Shown here: one piece after another, positions 1 through 7,296 of the stretch
Position numbering within the stretch: position 1 is the first letter of the stretch
Layout of the letters: the number at the start of each line of letters is the position of its first letter
DNA from: Kiritimatiellia bacterium
GTDB lineage: Bacteria > Verrucomicrobiota > Kiritimatiellia > WLWN01
NCBI GenBank assembly: GCA_012103575.1
Contig: WLWN01000001.1
Span: 1,007,792-1,071,791, forward strand
Length of the DNA: 64,000 bases
Direction: 5' to 3'
The notes under the pieces: model-generated
Told to the model about the DNA's origin: nothing
The model's input: only the letters and a program-made list of their open reading frames with translations
The model's database searches: none
Program-made: the position numbers and the translations under genes

Positions 1-312
1 GTTCTGAAATACTTTTGTGTTGATGCGTGAACACCAATCAAAGAGGTTTTTATAGGCGGCGCTATAGGATCCGTTATGTTCCGCGAACGAAATAATGAGA
101 GCATCGCTTTCTCCAATTTTGGACAGGAATTCTTTGGCTAATGCTGGTTGCCCAAGCTCCTTTTCTTTATCTTCGCTGAATAGAGGGATCTCATAGTCGT
201 TTAAATCTAAAATTTCAACATGGGCTTCTTCTAACAATTTCGTGGCATACGTCACTAATTGCTTGTTAATTGAGTTTTTACTGCTGCTTCCTGCAAATGC
301 TAATACTTTCAT
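1..312 (-). CDS. NADPH-dependent FMN reductase family protein (partial, C-terminus off the window)
   Basis: The gene starts at ATG 312 and reads to the left edge without a stop, giving 104 residues. The product opens with MKVLAFAGSSSKNSINK, the flavodoxin-like phosphate loop (GSxxxxSxN) that grips FMN in the NADPH-dependent FMN reductase (PF03358) family. A later SFAEHNGSYSAAYKN stretch matches the family's 'PEYNxSxPxxLKN' region. The predicted role is cytosolic two-electron reduction of FMN, quinones or similar acceptors; the natural substrate cannot be read from sequence. Its ATG overlaps the TGA of the upstream ester-cyclase frame (ATGA), so the two look translationally coupled. No lesion is visible in the part present. 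Confidence 0.85.
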   Translation of the reverse strand, partial: MKVLAFAGSSSKNSINKQLVTYATKLLEEAHVEILDLNDYEIPLFSEDKEKELGQPALAKEFLSKIGESDALIISFAEHNGSYSAAYKNLFDWCSRINTKVFQN

Positions 313-761
313 GATATCTCCTTCTTATTCTCTTCGAGTTGCTTTTCCAGATTCTTTAAGTCTCCCAGGACCTATAGATCAGCGATACGTTTGTTGTTAA
401 ACGTGAATAAAGCGCAGCCATTCCAGATCAGTTGTTGTTGGGTGGGAGCGTAGCCCATGAATCTACCTTGATGAATACCGGTAAAAAACATTTTTGCAAA
501 TACTTTATTTTTTTCTGACACAAGCTCTTCAATGATGCACCTGTAATGTGAAAGCGATTTATGGATTGTGTTCATGTATTCGGTTAGACCTGTGTGACCT
601 TGCTTTTCTTCTCCTAAAGATCCCCGGAATGTAAAGTTTTCATGAAGCAAGGAAGGCATTACATGTATGTCCTGGTTATTCCAAAGTATTTCATAGAATT
701 TTCGAACCTGCTCTTTATACACGTTTGCCTCGTCGCTCTTTAGGCGGTAAAGACATAACAA
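309..761 (-). pseudogene. SnoaL-like ester cyclase with in-frame TAG at a conserved Trp
   Basis: The product resembles the SnoaL-like polyketide/ester cyclase fold (about 150 residues, NTF2-like). The frame runs 129 residues to KRIADL and meets TAG at 372-374. Reading past it, the same frame continues VLGDLKNLEKQLEENKKEIS and ends at TGA 309-311, overlapping the next gene's ATG. Family C-termini usually read '(I/V)xxLWVLGDL', so the TAG replaces a tryptophan codon by one G-to-A change. The first codons overlap the TfoX-like gene by 47 bases; a GTG at 722 would cut the overlap to 8. Likely a recent nonsense pseudogene, or readthrough would restore 150 residues. The last 20 residues are lost without readthrough. 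Confidence 0.75.
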
Positions 762-1065
762 AACCGGTACAGACTTCTACCCAACGTTGGAGATCTGAGT
801 CAGATTCAAAGCCTTCGGGGTCAACATAAACCATCCCCTTCATGGCCTTACCCGTAAAATCCATTTCGCGTGCATGTTCGCGCTGTAGACACGCTGCGTA
901 CTGATCCGGGCCCACACGGGCCATGAGTGTATCGTCTACGATACCACAACACATATGTTTGGCGACCATGAAACAGAGACCTCCAAACATCTTCTTTTCT
1001 TCAATGTCGGTATGTGTTTGTAACTGTTCCCGCAGTCGTTCTGCTAGTCCTTCGTCGTATGCCAT
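715..1065 (-). CDS. TfoX N-terminal domain protein
   Basis: This 116-residue protein matches the TfoX N-terminal domain (PF04993): MFGGLCFMV near residue 26, then MCCGIVDDTLMARVGP and a MDFTGKAMKGMVYVDP region. Stand-alone TfoX_N proteins lack the C-terminal half of the competence regulator TfoX/Sxy and their function is unknown; in other bacteria they are small cytosolic proteins. The length is normal for the stand-alone form and there is no lesion. It lies directly upstream of, and overlaps, the ester-cyclase pseudogene, so the three minus-strand genes from 1065 leftward probably form one transcript. Confidence 0.85.
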   Translation of the reverse strand: MAYDEGLAERLREQLQTHTDIEEKKMFGGLCFMVAKHMCCGIVDDTLMARVGPDQYAACLQREHAREMDFTGKAMKGMVYVDPEGFESDSDLQRWVEVCTGFVMSLPPKERRGKRV

Positions 1066-1091
1066 CGATTTATAGGTTTTGTGGTTAAGAT

Positions 1092-1686
1092 TTAATCCTG
1101 TTGTTTGAGGTGGCGTAGTTGCAAAAGAGAAATTGTATGAAGAATGATCCAGAAAGGGACGGCAAAGGTTGGAATTAAGCTTAGCGGGAGGTCTTGCATA
1201 ATATCCGATGTCGTCTGGTCAGAGAGGATCCCTGCGGGTGTGCTTCCAGATAGAACCCCGCCGCCTATTGCGCCGATAAAGTCGAGCAATCCAAGCACAT
1301 TAAGTGCGATCGCGTGTCGATACCAATTCGGGGTTTTTCGTGCGATCGCGATGACTACGAATGGCGCGTAGGCCCTCAATGATGTCACCAACACCAGCTG
1401 GCCAGGCAAAGGTTCCGGGCAGTAGCCCGAAGTGAAAGAGAACAAGAAACATGATGCCCACGAGACGCCACGCTTGAATGGCTGTTATCAGTTGTAAATC
1501 GAGTTGCATGGAAAGTCTCTGGACCTTTTCTGAACTAGCATAGGCTAGCGCAAACAGTACGGGGGGGCCAATAACTGAGAGCAAGAAAGCGAGGGGTAAG
1601 GTATTGGGGTCTACTGTAAACACACCGAGAACATTCAGTCCAAGGGACAGAATGAACCATGTTAGGACGATACTCTTTAACTGCAT
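1092..1686 (-). pseudogene. Frameshifted multi-pass membrane protein of unknown function
   Basis: Two overlapping minus-strand frames together make one hydrophobic protein of about 197 residues. The first (from ATG 1686) has three or four membrane segments and loses frame after GVGDIIEGL near position 1378. The second frame carries on as APFVVIAIARKTPNWYRHAI, then a further hydrophobic segment and the end LRHLKQQD. Removing one base near 1376-1378 (GGCC to GGC) joins them. I do not recognise the family with certainty; similar small proteins of unknown function occur in Bacteroidetes and Proteobacteria. Either a one-base pseudogene or a sequence error. Confidence 0.65.
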
Positions 1687-1800
1687 TCGATACTCTTTTT
1701 AGGGAATGTTAAACCTCTTAATCCAAAACGTCTAGATATTGAGCTTTAAATTACAAAGAAATCCAATCCTTGCGAAGGAGAGATTAAAGAAGTTCCATGG

Positions 1801-2847
1801 TGGTAGAGTAACAATACAAGTGCAAAGGTCCGCAGCATAGTTCATTCTTTGGGTATCTGACCCCCCCCAAAGGAGAACATAGAATGCCACGAACCTACGA
1901 ACATTTAAACCGTTATGAACGAGAAGTGATAGCCCAGATGCTAAAAGAAAAATATAGCTTATCTCAAATTGGCCGTCACTTGGGCCGATCCCCCTCGACT
2001 ATTTGGCGCGAATTTTGCCGTAATCGAGTCCGTGGCCGCTATTACCCAAGACCCGCAAATGGCCTGGCTCAAAGCCGATTACAGCTAGCTCGAAAGCCTC
2101 AAAAAGTGATGGGAGCTAGCAAAGAACAAGTGGAGACTCTCCTGGCGAAGTATTGGTCTCCAGAACAGGTTGAAGGTCGAAGAAAGCTAGAAGGTGACCC
2201 TCCCATCAGCCGAATGACGATCTACCGCTACTTGTACAGTCCAAGAGGGGCTGGCTACCGAAAATACCTGCGTGGCCCCGGAAAGAAAAAACGAGCGACT
2301 CGGAAAAGCCATTCACGTATACACAACCAAACGATGATTGACCAACGCCCCGAAGAGGGTGAAAGCCGCAAGGTGGCAGGCCATTGGGAAGGTGACACTA
2401 TTCAGGGCCAAACGAGAAAAGAGGCCTGTGTAGTCACTCTAGTAGATCGAGCGACTCGATATCTCATCGCCGATCTTTTACCTCGATGCAATGCCGAATC
2501 GGTCAACCGTTCCGTACCTCAGTTCGCTGATTCAGGGCTCCCCTGTAAAACGGTGACTGTAGATAATGGCATGGAGTTTGCCAGCCATGCTAAACTACAG
2601 AAAAAAATAGCAACCCCCATTTTCTTTGCTGAAGGGAGAAACCCTTGGCAAAGAGGGACCAACGAAAATATGAACGGTTTGCTTCGCCAGTTTTTCCCGA
2701 AGAAAACCGACTTTGCTGCCCACAGCTCCGCTCAGTTGAGCTGGGCTGTGGAGTTACTGAATAATAGACCGAGAAAATGCTTAGAATATAGAACGCCCAA
2801 AGAAATGATGGACAGCTTCGGTTTTGCACTTGCAAGTTGAGTCTGCA
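1801..2847 (+). mobile_element. IS30-family insertion sequence, copy 1 of type I (intact)
   Basis: The boundaries come from comparison with the second copy at 11501-12549: the two share sequence from TGGTAGAGTAAC to GTTGAGTCTGCA and then diverge. The ends form an imperfect inverted repeat of about 25 bp centred on the shared CAAGTGCAAA. A run of eight C precedes the ribosome site AAAGGAG. The element holds one intact transposase gene. A GG on both sides could be a 2-bp target duplication, but that is too short to prove. It separates the broken membrane-protein gene from tag. Confidence 0.85.
1884..2840 (+). CDS. IS30-family transposase, intact (318 aa)
   Basis: The protein starts MPRTYEHLNRYEREVIAQML, followed by an HTH_38-type helix-turn-helix (SLSQIGRHLGRSPSTIWREF) that binds the element ends. 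The DDE catalytic core follows: GHWEGDTIQG near residue 168 supplies the first Asp, TVDNGMEFASH near 224 the second, and RGTNENMNGLLRQFFPK near 258 the Glu. Length and motif order are those of full IS30 transposases. AAAGGAGAACATAGA upstream is a good ribosome site. The second copy of this element has a frameshift, so this copy may be the active source. Confidence 0.93.
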   Translation: MPRTYEHLNRYEREVIAQMLKEKYSLSQIGRHLGRSPSTIWREFCRNRVRGRYYPRPANGLAQSRLQLARKPQKVMGASKEQVETLLAKYWSPEQVEGRRKLEGDPPISRMTIYRYLYSPRGAGYRKYLRGPGKKKRATRKSHSRIHNQTMIDQRPEEGESRKVAGHWEGDTIQGQTRKEACVVTLVDRATRYLIADLLPRCNAESVNRSVPQFADSGLPCKTVTVDNGMEFASHAKLQKKIATPIFFAEGRNPWQRGTNENMNGLLRQFFPKKTDFAAHSSAQLSWAVELLNNRPRKCLEYRTPKEMMDSFGFALAS

Positions 2848-2930
2848 GGTCTGTAAACGGGTTTTTAAAACCCTTCCATCCATTGGAAAAAAATATTAGT
2901 TGGGAGGTCTCAATAAGTAGCGCCTTTTTG

Positions 2931-3491
2931 TTATACTTTTTTGTGTCGGAAACAATCTGTTGTGTGGTCATTGACCATACCAACGGCCTGCATGAAGGCA
3001 TAGCAGATAGTTGATCCCACAAAGTTGAATCCTCGTTTTTTTAAATCTTTGCTCATGGCCTTAGACTGTTCTGCTTGTGTTGGCAGCTCCGCCATAGACG
3101 TCCATGAGTTCTGTTTAGGAACCCCATCCACATAACGCCAGAGAAACGTATTTAGGGTTCCAAACTCTTCCCTTATGCCCAAGACGCCGCGTGCATTTTT
3201 GATGACAGACTCTATTTTGAGACGATTTCGTACAATCCCGGGATCCGCGAGTAGACGTTCGATATTACGTTGCGAATAGGCCGCAACTTTTTCAACCTCA
3301 AAGTGGTGAAAGGCTTTGCGGTAGTTCTCCCGTTTTTTGAGGATGGTGATCCAGCTTAGACCCGCTTGTGCGCCTTCCAAAATTAGCATTTCGAAGAGGT
3401 GTCGATCATCGTGAATAGGAACGCCCCACTCGGTATCGTGGTACGTTACATAAAGAGGATCGCTTAAGCACCATTGGCATCTATTTTTCAT
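2931..3491 (-). CDS. tag: 3-methyladenine DNA glycosylase I
   Basis: The 186-residue product matches Tag: it removes 3-methyladenine from alkylated DNA, starting base-excision repair. Diagnostic features are the N-terminal KNRCQWC with zinc-ligand cysteine, YHDTEWGVP with the catalytic-pocket Glu, EGAQAGLSWITILKKRENYR, and the C-terminal KKRGFNFVGSTICYAFMQAVGMVNDH with the remaining zinc ligands. I chose ATG 3491 because it gives the family's normal start; the longer frame beginning at TTG 3536 would add 15 unlike residues. The gene follows the kinase pseudogene by 16 bases, so it may be co-transcribed with the two-component pair. No lesion. Confidence 0.93.
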   Translation of the reverse strand: MKNRCQWCLSDPLYVTYHDTEWGVPIHDDRHLFEMLILEGAQAGLSWITILKKRENYRKAFHHFEVEKVAAYSQRNIERLLADPGIVRNRLKIESVIKNARGVLGIREEFGTLNTFLWRYVDGVPKQNSWTSMAELPTQAEQSKAMSKDLKKRGFNFVGSTICYAFMQAVGMVNDHTTDCFRHKKV

Positions 3492-3507
3492 TTTAGGAGA
3501 TATCGTT

Positions 3508-4728
3508 TTATTTGATAACAGGGAGGGTCTATTCAATGTTTGCCCCTCCGTGTGGGTTCTCTAACACGCGGATCGTGCCTCCATGCAATTTTATGATGTC
3601 AGCGACAATCGCTAATCCCAGCCCTGCTCCTTCATTGTGGGATTGAGGCAGCTGGCTAAAGCGTTCAAATATTTTATCTCTAAAAGCGGGAGGGATTCCA
3701 GGACCTGTATCTGAGATGCTGCATACAACATGACCAGGATTTTTATTATGGGTGCTGATGGATATGGTGCCATGTTCCGGTGTGAAACGAATTGCATTAT
3801 CTAATAGGTTCGCAAAAACCTGATTCAATAAGAGCTCGTCGCCTTTCAAGGTAACGGAAAAGGATCGCTCTGTATGTAATGTGATTTTTTTATCTTCACA
3901 TAAAAGTTTGTATTGTTCGACGATGTTGTCAATGACCTTGTTAAGGCTTATCTCCTTAAAGTCAAGGGTTCGGGCTGTCTCGTCGAGCCTGGAAAGGATT
4001 AAGAGCTGTTCTACAATGTGGGTTAAGCGTTGAGTTTCTTCAAGCATATGGGCGATGGTTTCTTCGTGTTCCTCAGGTGAACGCTCTTTTTGTAGGCAAA
4101 TTTCTCCCGTCGTTCTCAATCCGGACAGAGGAGTTCGTAATTGATGAGAAGCATCGCTCCCGAACTGCTTCATGCGATCGGCGAGTTTCTGGTACTGATC
4201 GAAGGCTGTATTTAGGCATTGGGCCAGCATGCCGATCTCATCATCGTGATGTTCCACCTGTATCCGTTCCTTAAGTTGGCCCCGACTAATACGATGCGCG
4301 GTTTTAGCTAACTTTTGAAACGGTCTAAGCATGCGTTTAGGGAACGTGTACACAAGTAGAGACATCATCAAAAGAGTGCCTAGGTTAAGAAAGAAGAGAA
4401 GGACCCATTCCACAATTTCTGCACGGGCTATCACCCCTTTATAGACCTCGTGATGTTCTTCAATCTCAATAAAAATAAGGAGAATCGACTCTATAACCTA
4501 GATCCGTCAGTTAAACGTGGTTTTCTGCACGAACCATTTGGGCCAAAAGGAATTACAAAAAAGCCTCGACGCACCCAGCGGGTGCGCCTGCGTTTTTTTG
4601 CAACCTTTTGCCTTCAAAGCATTCGCACAGAAATCCCACGTTTAACTGACGGATCCAGGTATAAAAAAGAAGAGGACAAGTACCCCCATAAACCAGAAAA
4701 AGTATTTAAGGCGTATAGAAATTTTCAT
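3508..4728 (-). pseudogene. Sensor histidine kinase split by a MITE and carrying a terminal TAG at Trp
   Basis: Removing the 163-bp MITE at 4497-4659 and one copy of its TATAA duplication restores a continuous kinase. It starts at ATG 4728 (MKISIRLKYFFWFMGVL), with a first membrane segment, a short periplasmic stretch, a second membrane segment, HAMP, HisKA (SDASHQLRTPLSGL, phospho-His) and HATPase (N box NLLDNAIRF, G1 DTGPGIPP, G2 GAGLGLAIV). The frame then meets TAG at 3529-3531 after GGANIE; reading on gives TLPVIK and TAA at 3508, so TAG stands where kinases often end 'xxWTLP'. Start overlaps the regulator's TGA (ATGA), so the pair was an operon. With the MITE in place the sensor part is lost; the OmpR-type partner is left without its kinase. 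Confidence 0.85.
4497..4659. repeat. Palindromic MITE copy 1 inside the kinase gene
   Basis: A 163-bp element with ends CCTAGATCCGTCAGTTAAAC and its inverse GTTTAACTGACGGATCCAGG. Both halves are complementary nearly throughout, with an inner hairpin GCACCCAGCGGGTGC near 4580. It is flanked on both sides by TATAA (4492-4496 and 4660-4664), a 5-bp target duplication. Two other full copies and one half copy lie in this window. The ends match those of the IS1380-type element at 33012-34670, which is the likely source of the transposase. Confidence 0.9.
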
Positions 4729-5405
4729 ATTGAATTTCCTAATCGATAACCGATCCCTCTGATGGTGCTTATGATTCTTTCCGTGTGTGGTTCTTCTATC
4801 TTTTTTCGCAGATGAAAAATGTGTACGTCAATAACATTGTCAATGGATGTAGCACGAGACTGAATGCCCCATACATTGCGCGCTAACATCTCACGCGAAA
4901 CCGTTTGGCCGCGGTGTGTGCATAGATAGCTTAGCAGTTTGAATTCTAAAGGAGTGAGTATAATCTCTTCTCCATTTCTCTGAACATGTCGGCGTAGGCG
5001 GTCAATTTTCAGCGATCCCACGTGTAGCTCGTGATTTTCACCTCCGTTGCTGCGGCGAAGCAAAGCGCGGATGCGAGCAAGAAGTCCGGGGAATGCAAAA
5101 GGTTTTATCAAATAATCATCTGCCCCTTGATCGAATCCTGACACTCGATCGTCTAACGTATCACGAGCCGTTAAGATAAGAATGGGGTTGGCATGACGAT
5201 GGGTGCGAATGTGTTTAAGGATGTCTATATCGTCACAATCAGGCAGCCCTAGATCCAAAATAACGAGTGCATCATCCATGTGTTTGATGCGTGGGACGGC
5301 CTCCATTCCTGAATGACATACCGTTACGGAATAACCCACTTCAGTTAGGCCTTGTTGCAAACGTTTTGCGATTTTTACATCGTCTTCCACGATGATTACA
5401 TTCAT
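4725..5405 (-). CDS. OmpR-family response regulator
   Basis: This 226-residue regulator has an N-terminal receiver domain (MNVIIVEDD acidic pocket, LVILDLGLPD phospho-acceptor Asp, ILILTARD, DYLIKPF with the conserved Lys) and a C-terminal winged-helix DNA-binding domain (ILTPLEFKLLSYL, VIDVHIFHLRKKI, IRGIGYRL). It belongs to the group that includes CusR/QseB-type regulators. The ATG at 5405 gives the standard start; upstream in-frame ATGs at 5450 and 5420 are possible but add residues that do not look like family sequence. Its stop overlaps the kinase start. The kinase is broken, so regulation by its own partner is probably lost; the adjacent redox locus is a natural candidate target. Confidence 0.92.
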   Translation of the reverse strand: MNVIIVEDDVKIAKRLQQGLTEVGYSVTVCHSGMEAVPRIKHMDDALVILDLGLPDCDDIDILKHIRTHRHANPILILTARDTLDDRVSGFDQGADDYLIKPFAFPGLLARIRALLRRSNGGENHELHVGSLKIDRLRRHVQRNGEEIILTPLEFKLLSYLCTHRGQTVSREMLARNVWGIQSRATSIDNVIDVHIFHLRKKIEEPHTERIISTIRGIGYRLGNSI

Positions 5406-5453
5406 AAGACTCTTGCTCATAGGGGTCTTATTATCATAGGCAGGGTACAAAGT

Positions 5454-5570
5454 CTATTTCCTCTCTCTCTGGGAGAGGAGTAAGGTGAGGGTTCTTTGGT
5501 CAGAAATCAGAGGCCCGTTTGCCGTCACCCTAGCCCTCTCACAGAGGGAAAGGGAATGATCTGTAAGACA
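5454..5570. repeat. Intergenic inverted repeat of the 'CCCTCTCCCAGAGGGAGAGGG' type
   Basis: Between the response regulator and the DUF4266 gene lies a CT/GA-rich stretch: CTCTCTCTGGGAGAGG, GGTGAGGG and, further on, CACCCTAGCCCTCTCACAGA with GGGAAAGGG. The two arms are partly complementary. A shorter relative sits upstream of lplA (53222-53252, CTCTCCCAGAGGGAGAGGG). Repeats of this composition are scattered in many bacterial genomes; their role is unknown. No gene is visible in it. Confidence 0.5.
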
Positions 5571-5586
5571 GCCCCATGTTCTTCTA

Positions 5587-5799
5587 TCAGTTACACCCAC
5601 ATCCCCCTCCGCCAATCCCGCGGCCGCCTGAGGCCCCTTCCTGTGTGAAATAAATGTGATCTTGAAGAGAATCCCGAAGAGGATCACGATCTGGACGCAT
5701 CGTGTAATCGGAAAGAGTCCCTCGTTCCCATGGAGATACCGTTGTGCAGCTCGTGGAAAGCAAGAGGGTCCCACATAGTATAAGTATTCGTTTTATCAT
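5587..5799 (-). CDS. DUF4266 small lipoprotein with Gly/Cys-rich tail
   Basis: A 70-residue protein with a lipoprotein signal (MIKRILILCGTLLLSTSC, lipobox near Cys18), then SPWERGTLSDYTM, a short linker and the C-terminal tail EGASGGRGIGGGGCGCN. This pattern, including the invariant GGCGCN end, is DUF4266. Function is unknown. It overlaps the upstream thioredoxin-like gene by ATGA and sits in one strand run with apbE and the DUF3570 gene, an arrangement seen in other Gram-negatives. Because ApbE attaches FMN to Thr/Ser in 'GA(T/S)' contexts, the GAS in the tail is a possible acceptor site; this is inference. The two end cysteines could also bind metal or form a disulfide handled by the neighbouring thioredoxin. 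Confidence 0.85.
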   Translation of the reverse strand: MIKRILILCGTLLLSTSCTTVSPWERGTLSDYTMRPDRDPLRDSLQDHIYFTQEGASGGRGIGGGGCGCN

Positions 5800-6320
5800 T
5801 TTTTTATGTCTTTCTCTTTTAATAGTAGCTCTATTTGTTGCTTGAGTTCTTTTTCGGTTTTTTCTCCGTGAAATCCCTTGTGGATATAACGAACGACCCC
5901 TTTACGGTCTACGAAGAAAGAGGTGGGCATGGCTGGCACTTGAAACCGTATAGCCAGTATGTGGTTATGGTCGTGAATAATGTCAAATGAGATGGTATGT
6001 CGTTTTATGAACTTTTGTATGGAATCTTCATGTTTGTCCATGCTAACAGCCAGGATCTCAAAACCCTTGCCTTTATACTGTTGGTAAAGTTTTTCCATTA
6101 CAGGGAAGGATTGTTTACAGGGCACACACCATGAAGCCCAAAAATTAATAAGGACGACGTGGTCTGAAATATTAGGGATGCTTTTATCTATGGTTTCTAT
6201 GTTTAGATCCGGAAAAGGGTGGCCCACAAGTAAGACATCGCTCCCACTTTCTCCGATTGAAACACACAGTACGAACGTAAGTATTGCGTAATGTTTATTG
6301 AGCCATCTTCGTGAGTTCAT
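5796..6320 (-). CDS. TlpA-like thioredoxin-fold protein
   Basis: The 174-residue product starts at ATG 6320 (MNSRRWLNKHYAILTFVLC, a signal peptide or membrane anchor) and carries a periplasmic TlpA/ResA-type redoxin: VLINFWASWCVPCKQSFP with the CxxC active site, ILAVSMDKH, and the cis-proline region QVPAMPTSFFVDRKGVV. It should reduce or oxidise disulfides outside the inner membrane. The longer frame from 6503 runs through apbE and has no signal peptide, so the internal start is preferred; it overlaps apbE by 26 bases. Downstream it overlaps the DUF4266 gene, whose cysteine pair is a plausible substrate. Intact. Confidence 0.9.
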   Translation of the reverse strand: MNSRRWLNKHYAILTFVLCVSIGESGSDVLLVGHPFPDLNIETIDKSIPNISDHVVLINFWASWCVPCKQSFPVMEKLYQQYKGKGFEILAVSMDKHEDSIQKFIKRHTISFDIIHDHNHILAIRFQVPAMPTSFFVDRKGVVRYIHKGFHGEKTEKELKQQIELLLKEKDIKK

Positions 6321-7296
6321 AATGGTTAAACCCTCCTGTTTGTATGATGTATTCGTTTGTCCAGATACAGCCCTCTGCCTGGTGATAGTGCTCAATAAAT
6401 TCCCACCCCTTTTGTTGCCCGAGTATAAAGGCTGTCGTTGAAAGGATGCCGGCTTCTGTACAGGTAGGGGCAATAACAGAAACCGATAGAGAGCCATTGG
6501 CAACGGGATAGCCCGTATGTGGATTTATAATATGCCCATAGTGTTTTCCGCTAATCTTGATATGTCGAAGGTAGTCGCCCGAAGATGCAATCGCGCGGTT
6601 CTTTAAAGCGACTCCGCCCCAACATCGTCCCGGATCTTTTGGATGTTCTAGCCCAATGACCCATGCGCCTTGTTGAGGGGCATTCCCATGCATACGCATG
6701 TCGGCTCCAAAATCTATAAGGATATCTTTGATGCCATGATCAAAAGCGATTTCAATGGCTCGATCAACGGCGTATTCTTTGCCAATGCCTCTCAGGTCAA
6801 TGGCCATGCCTTTTTTTGGCAGAAAGATTTTCCCCTCTTCACGTTGGACGTTTTCCCAATTAACAGATGCGCGTATGCGTTCAACGGCCTGAGGTTCTGG
6901 TAAGGTGATGTGCTTCATTTTGTAGTCCCATAGATGTATTAAGGGTAAAGCGCTCGGGTCAAAAAGGCCTTGTGTGAGCCAATAGTACCAATCACATAAT
7001 TGAAACAGTTTCTCGGTTTCTTTATCGATTTCTACCCATGCTTTCCCCGCGTTTTGATTAATTTTGCTAATTAAACTTTTAGAAATATAACGAGAATAAC
7101 GCGCTTCAAATTCAGCGAGCCAGCGGCACACGTTCTCTTTATACGTTGTTGCGGCGGATGGCGGAGAGGCTTTATAGTCGATACTGCATCGTGTTCCCAT
7201 AGCCTGAAAGGTAAGGCGGTAGTAATGGGATAAACCACCTTGCATGTTTAAAGAACGTGCTATGCGCTCATAGACGCTGTCGGTCGTTAGAACCAT
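6295..7296 (-). CDS. apbE: FAD:protein FMN transferase
   Basis: ApbE covalently attaches FMN from FAD to Thr/Ser of extracytoplasmic redox proteins. Family features are QAMGTRCSIDY near residue 31, FEARYSRY, GLFDPSALPL, AIDLRGIGKEYAVDRA, DILIDFGADMRMHG, GHIINPHTGYPV and the C-terminal TEAGILSTTAF motif with the Mg-binding Thr/Asp region. It is 333 residues from ATG 7296, overlapping the DUF3570 stop by 10 bases; ATG 7245 is an alternative start. No clear signal peptide is seen. Its partners upstream (DUF3570) are broken while this gene is intact, so it may now be without its original substrate. The order DUF3570-apbE-thioredoxin-DUF4266 points to one operon. Confidence 0.93.
   Translation of the reverse strand: MVLTTDSVYERIARSLNMQGGLSHYYRLTFQAMGTRCSIDYKASPPSAATTYKENVCRWLAEFEARYSRYISKSLISKINQNAGKAWVEIDKETEKLFQLCDWYYWLTQGLFDPSALPLIHLWDYKMKHITLPEPQAVERIRASVNWENVQREEGKIFLPKKGMAIDLRGIGKEYAVDRAIEIAFDHGIKDILIDFGADMRMHGNAPQQGAWVIGLEHPKDPGRCWGGVALKNRAIASSGDYLRHIKISGKHYGHIINPHTGYPVANGSLSVSVIAPTCTEAGILSTTAFILGQQKGWEFIEHYHQAEGCIWTNEYIIQTGGFNHYELTKMAQ

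Noticed and set aside
1144-1371. Plus-strand 75-residue frame
   Set aside because: It is a shadow of the broken membrane-protein gene on the other strand.
4450-4749. Plus-strand 99-residue frame through the MITE
   Set aside because: It is read through the palindrome and kinase antisense strand; similar frames appear at other MITE copies only because of the repeat.
6320-6503. Longer start for the thioredoxin-like protein
   Set aside because: The added 61 residues are antisense-type sequence within apbE and would hide the signal peptide.
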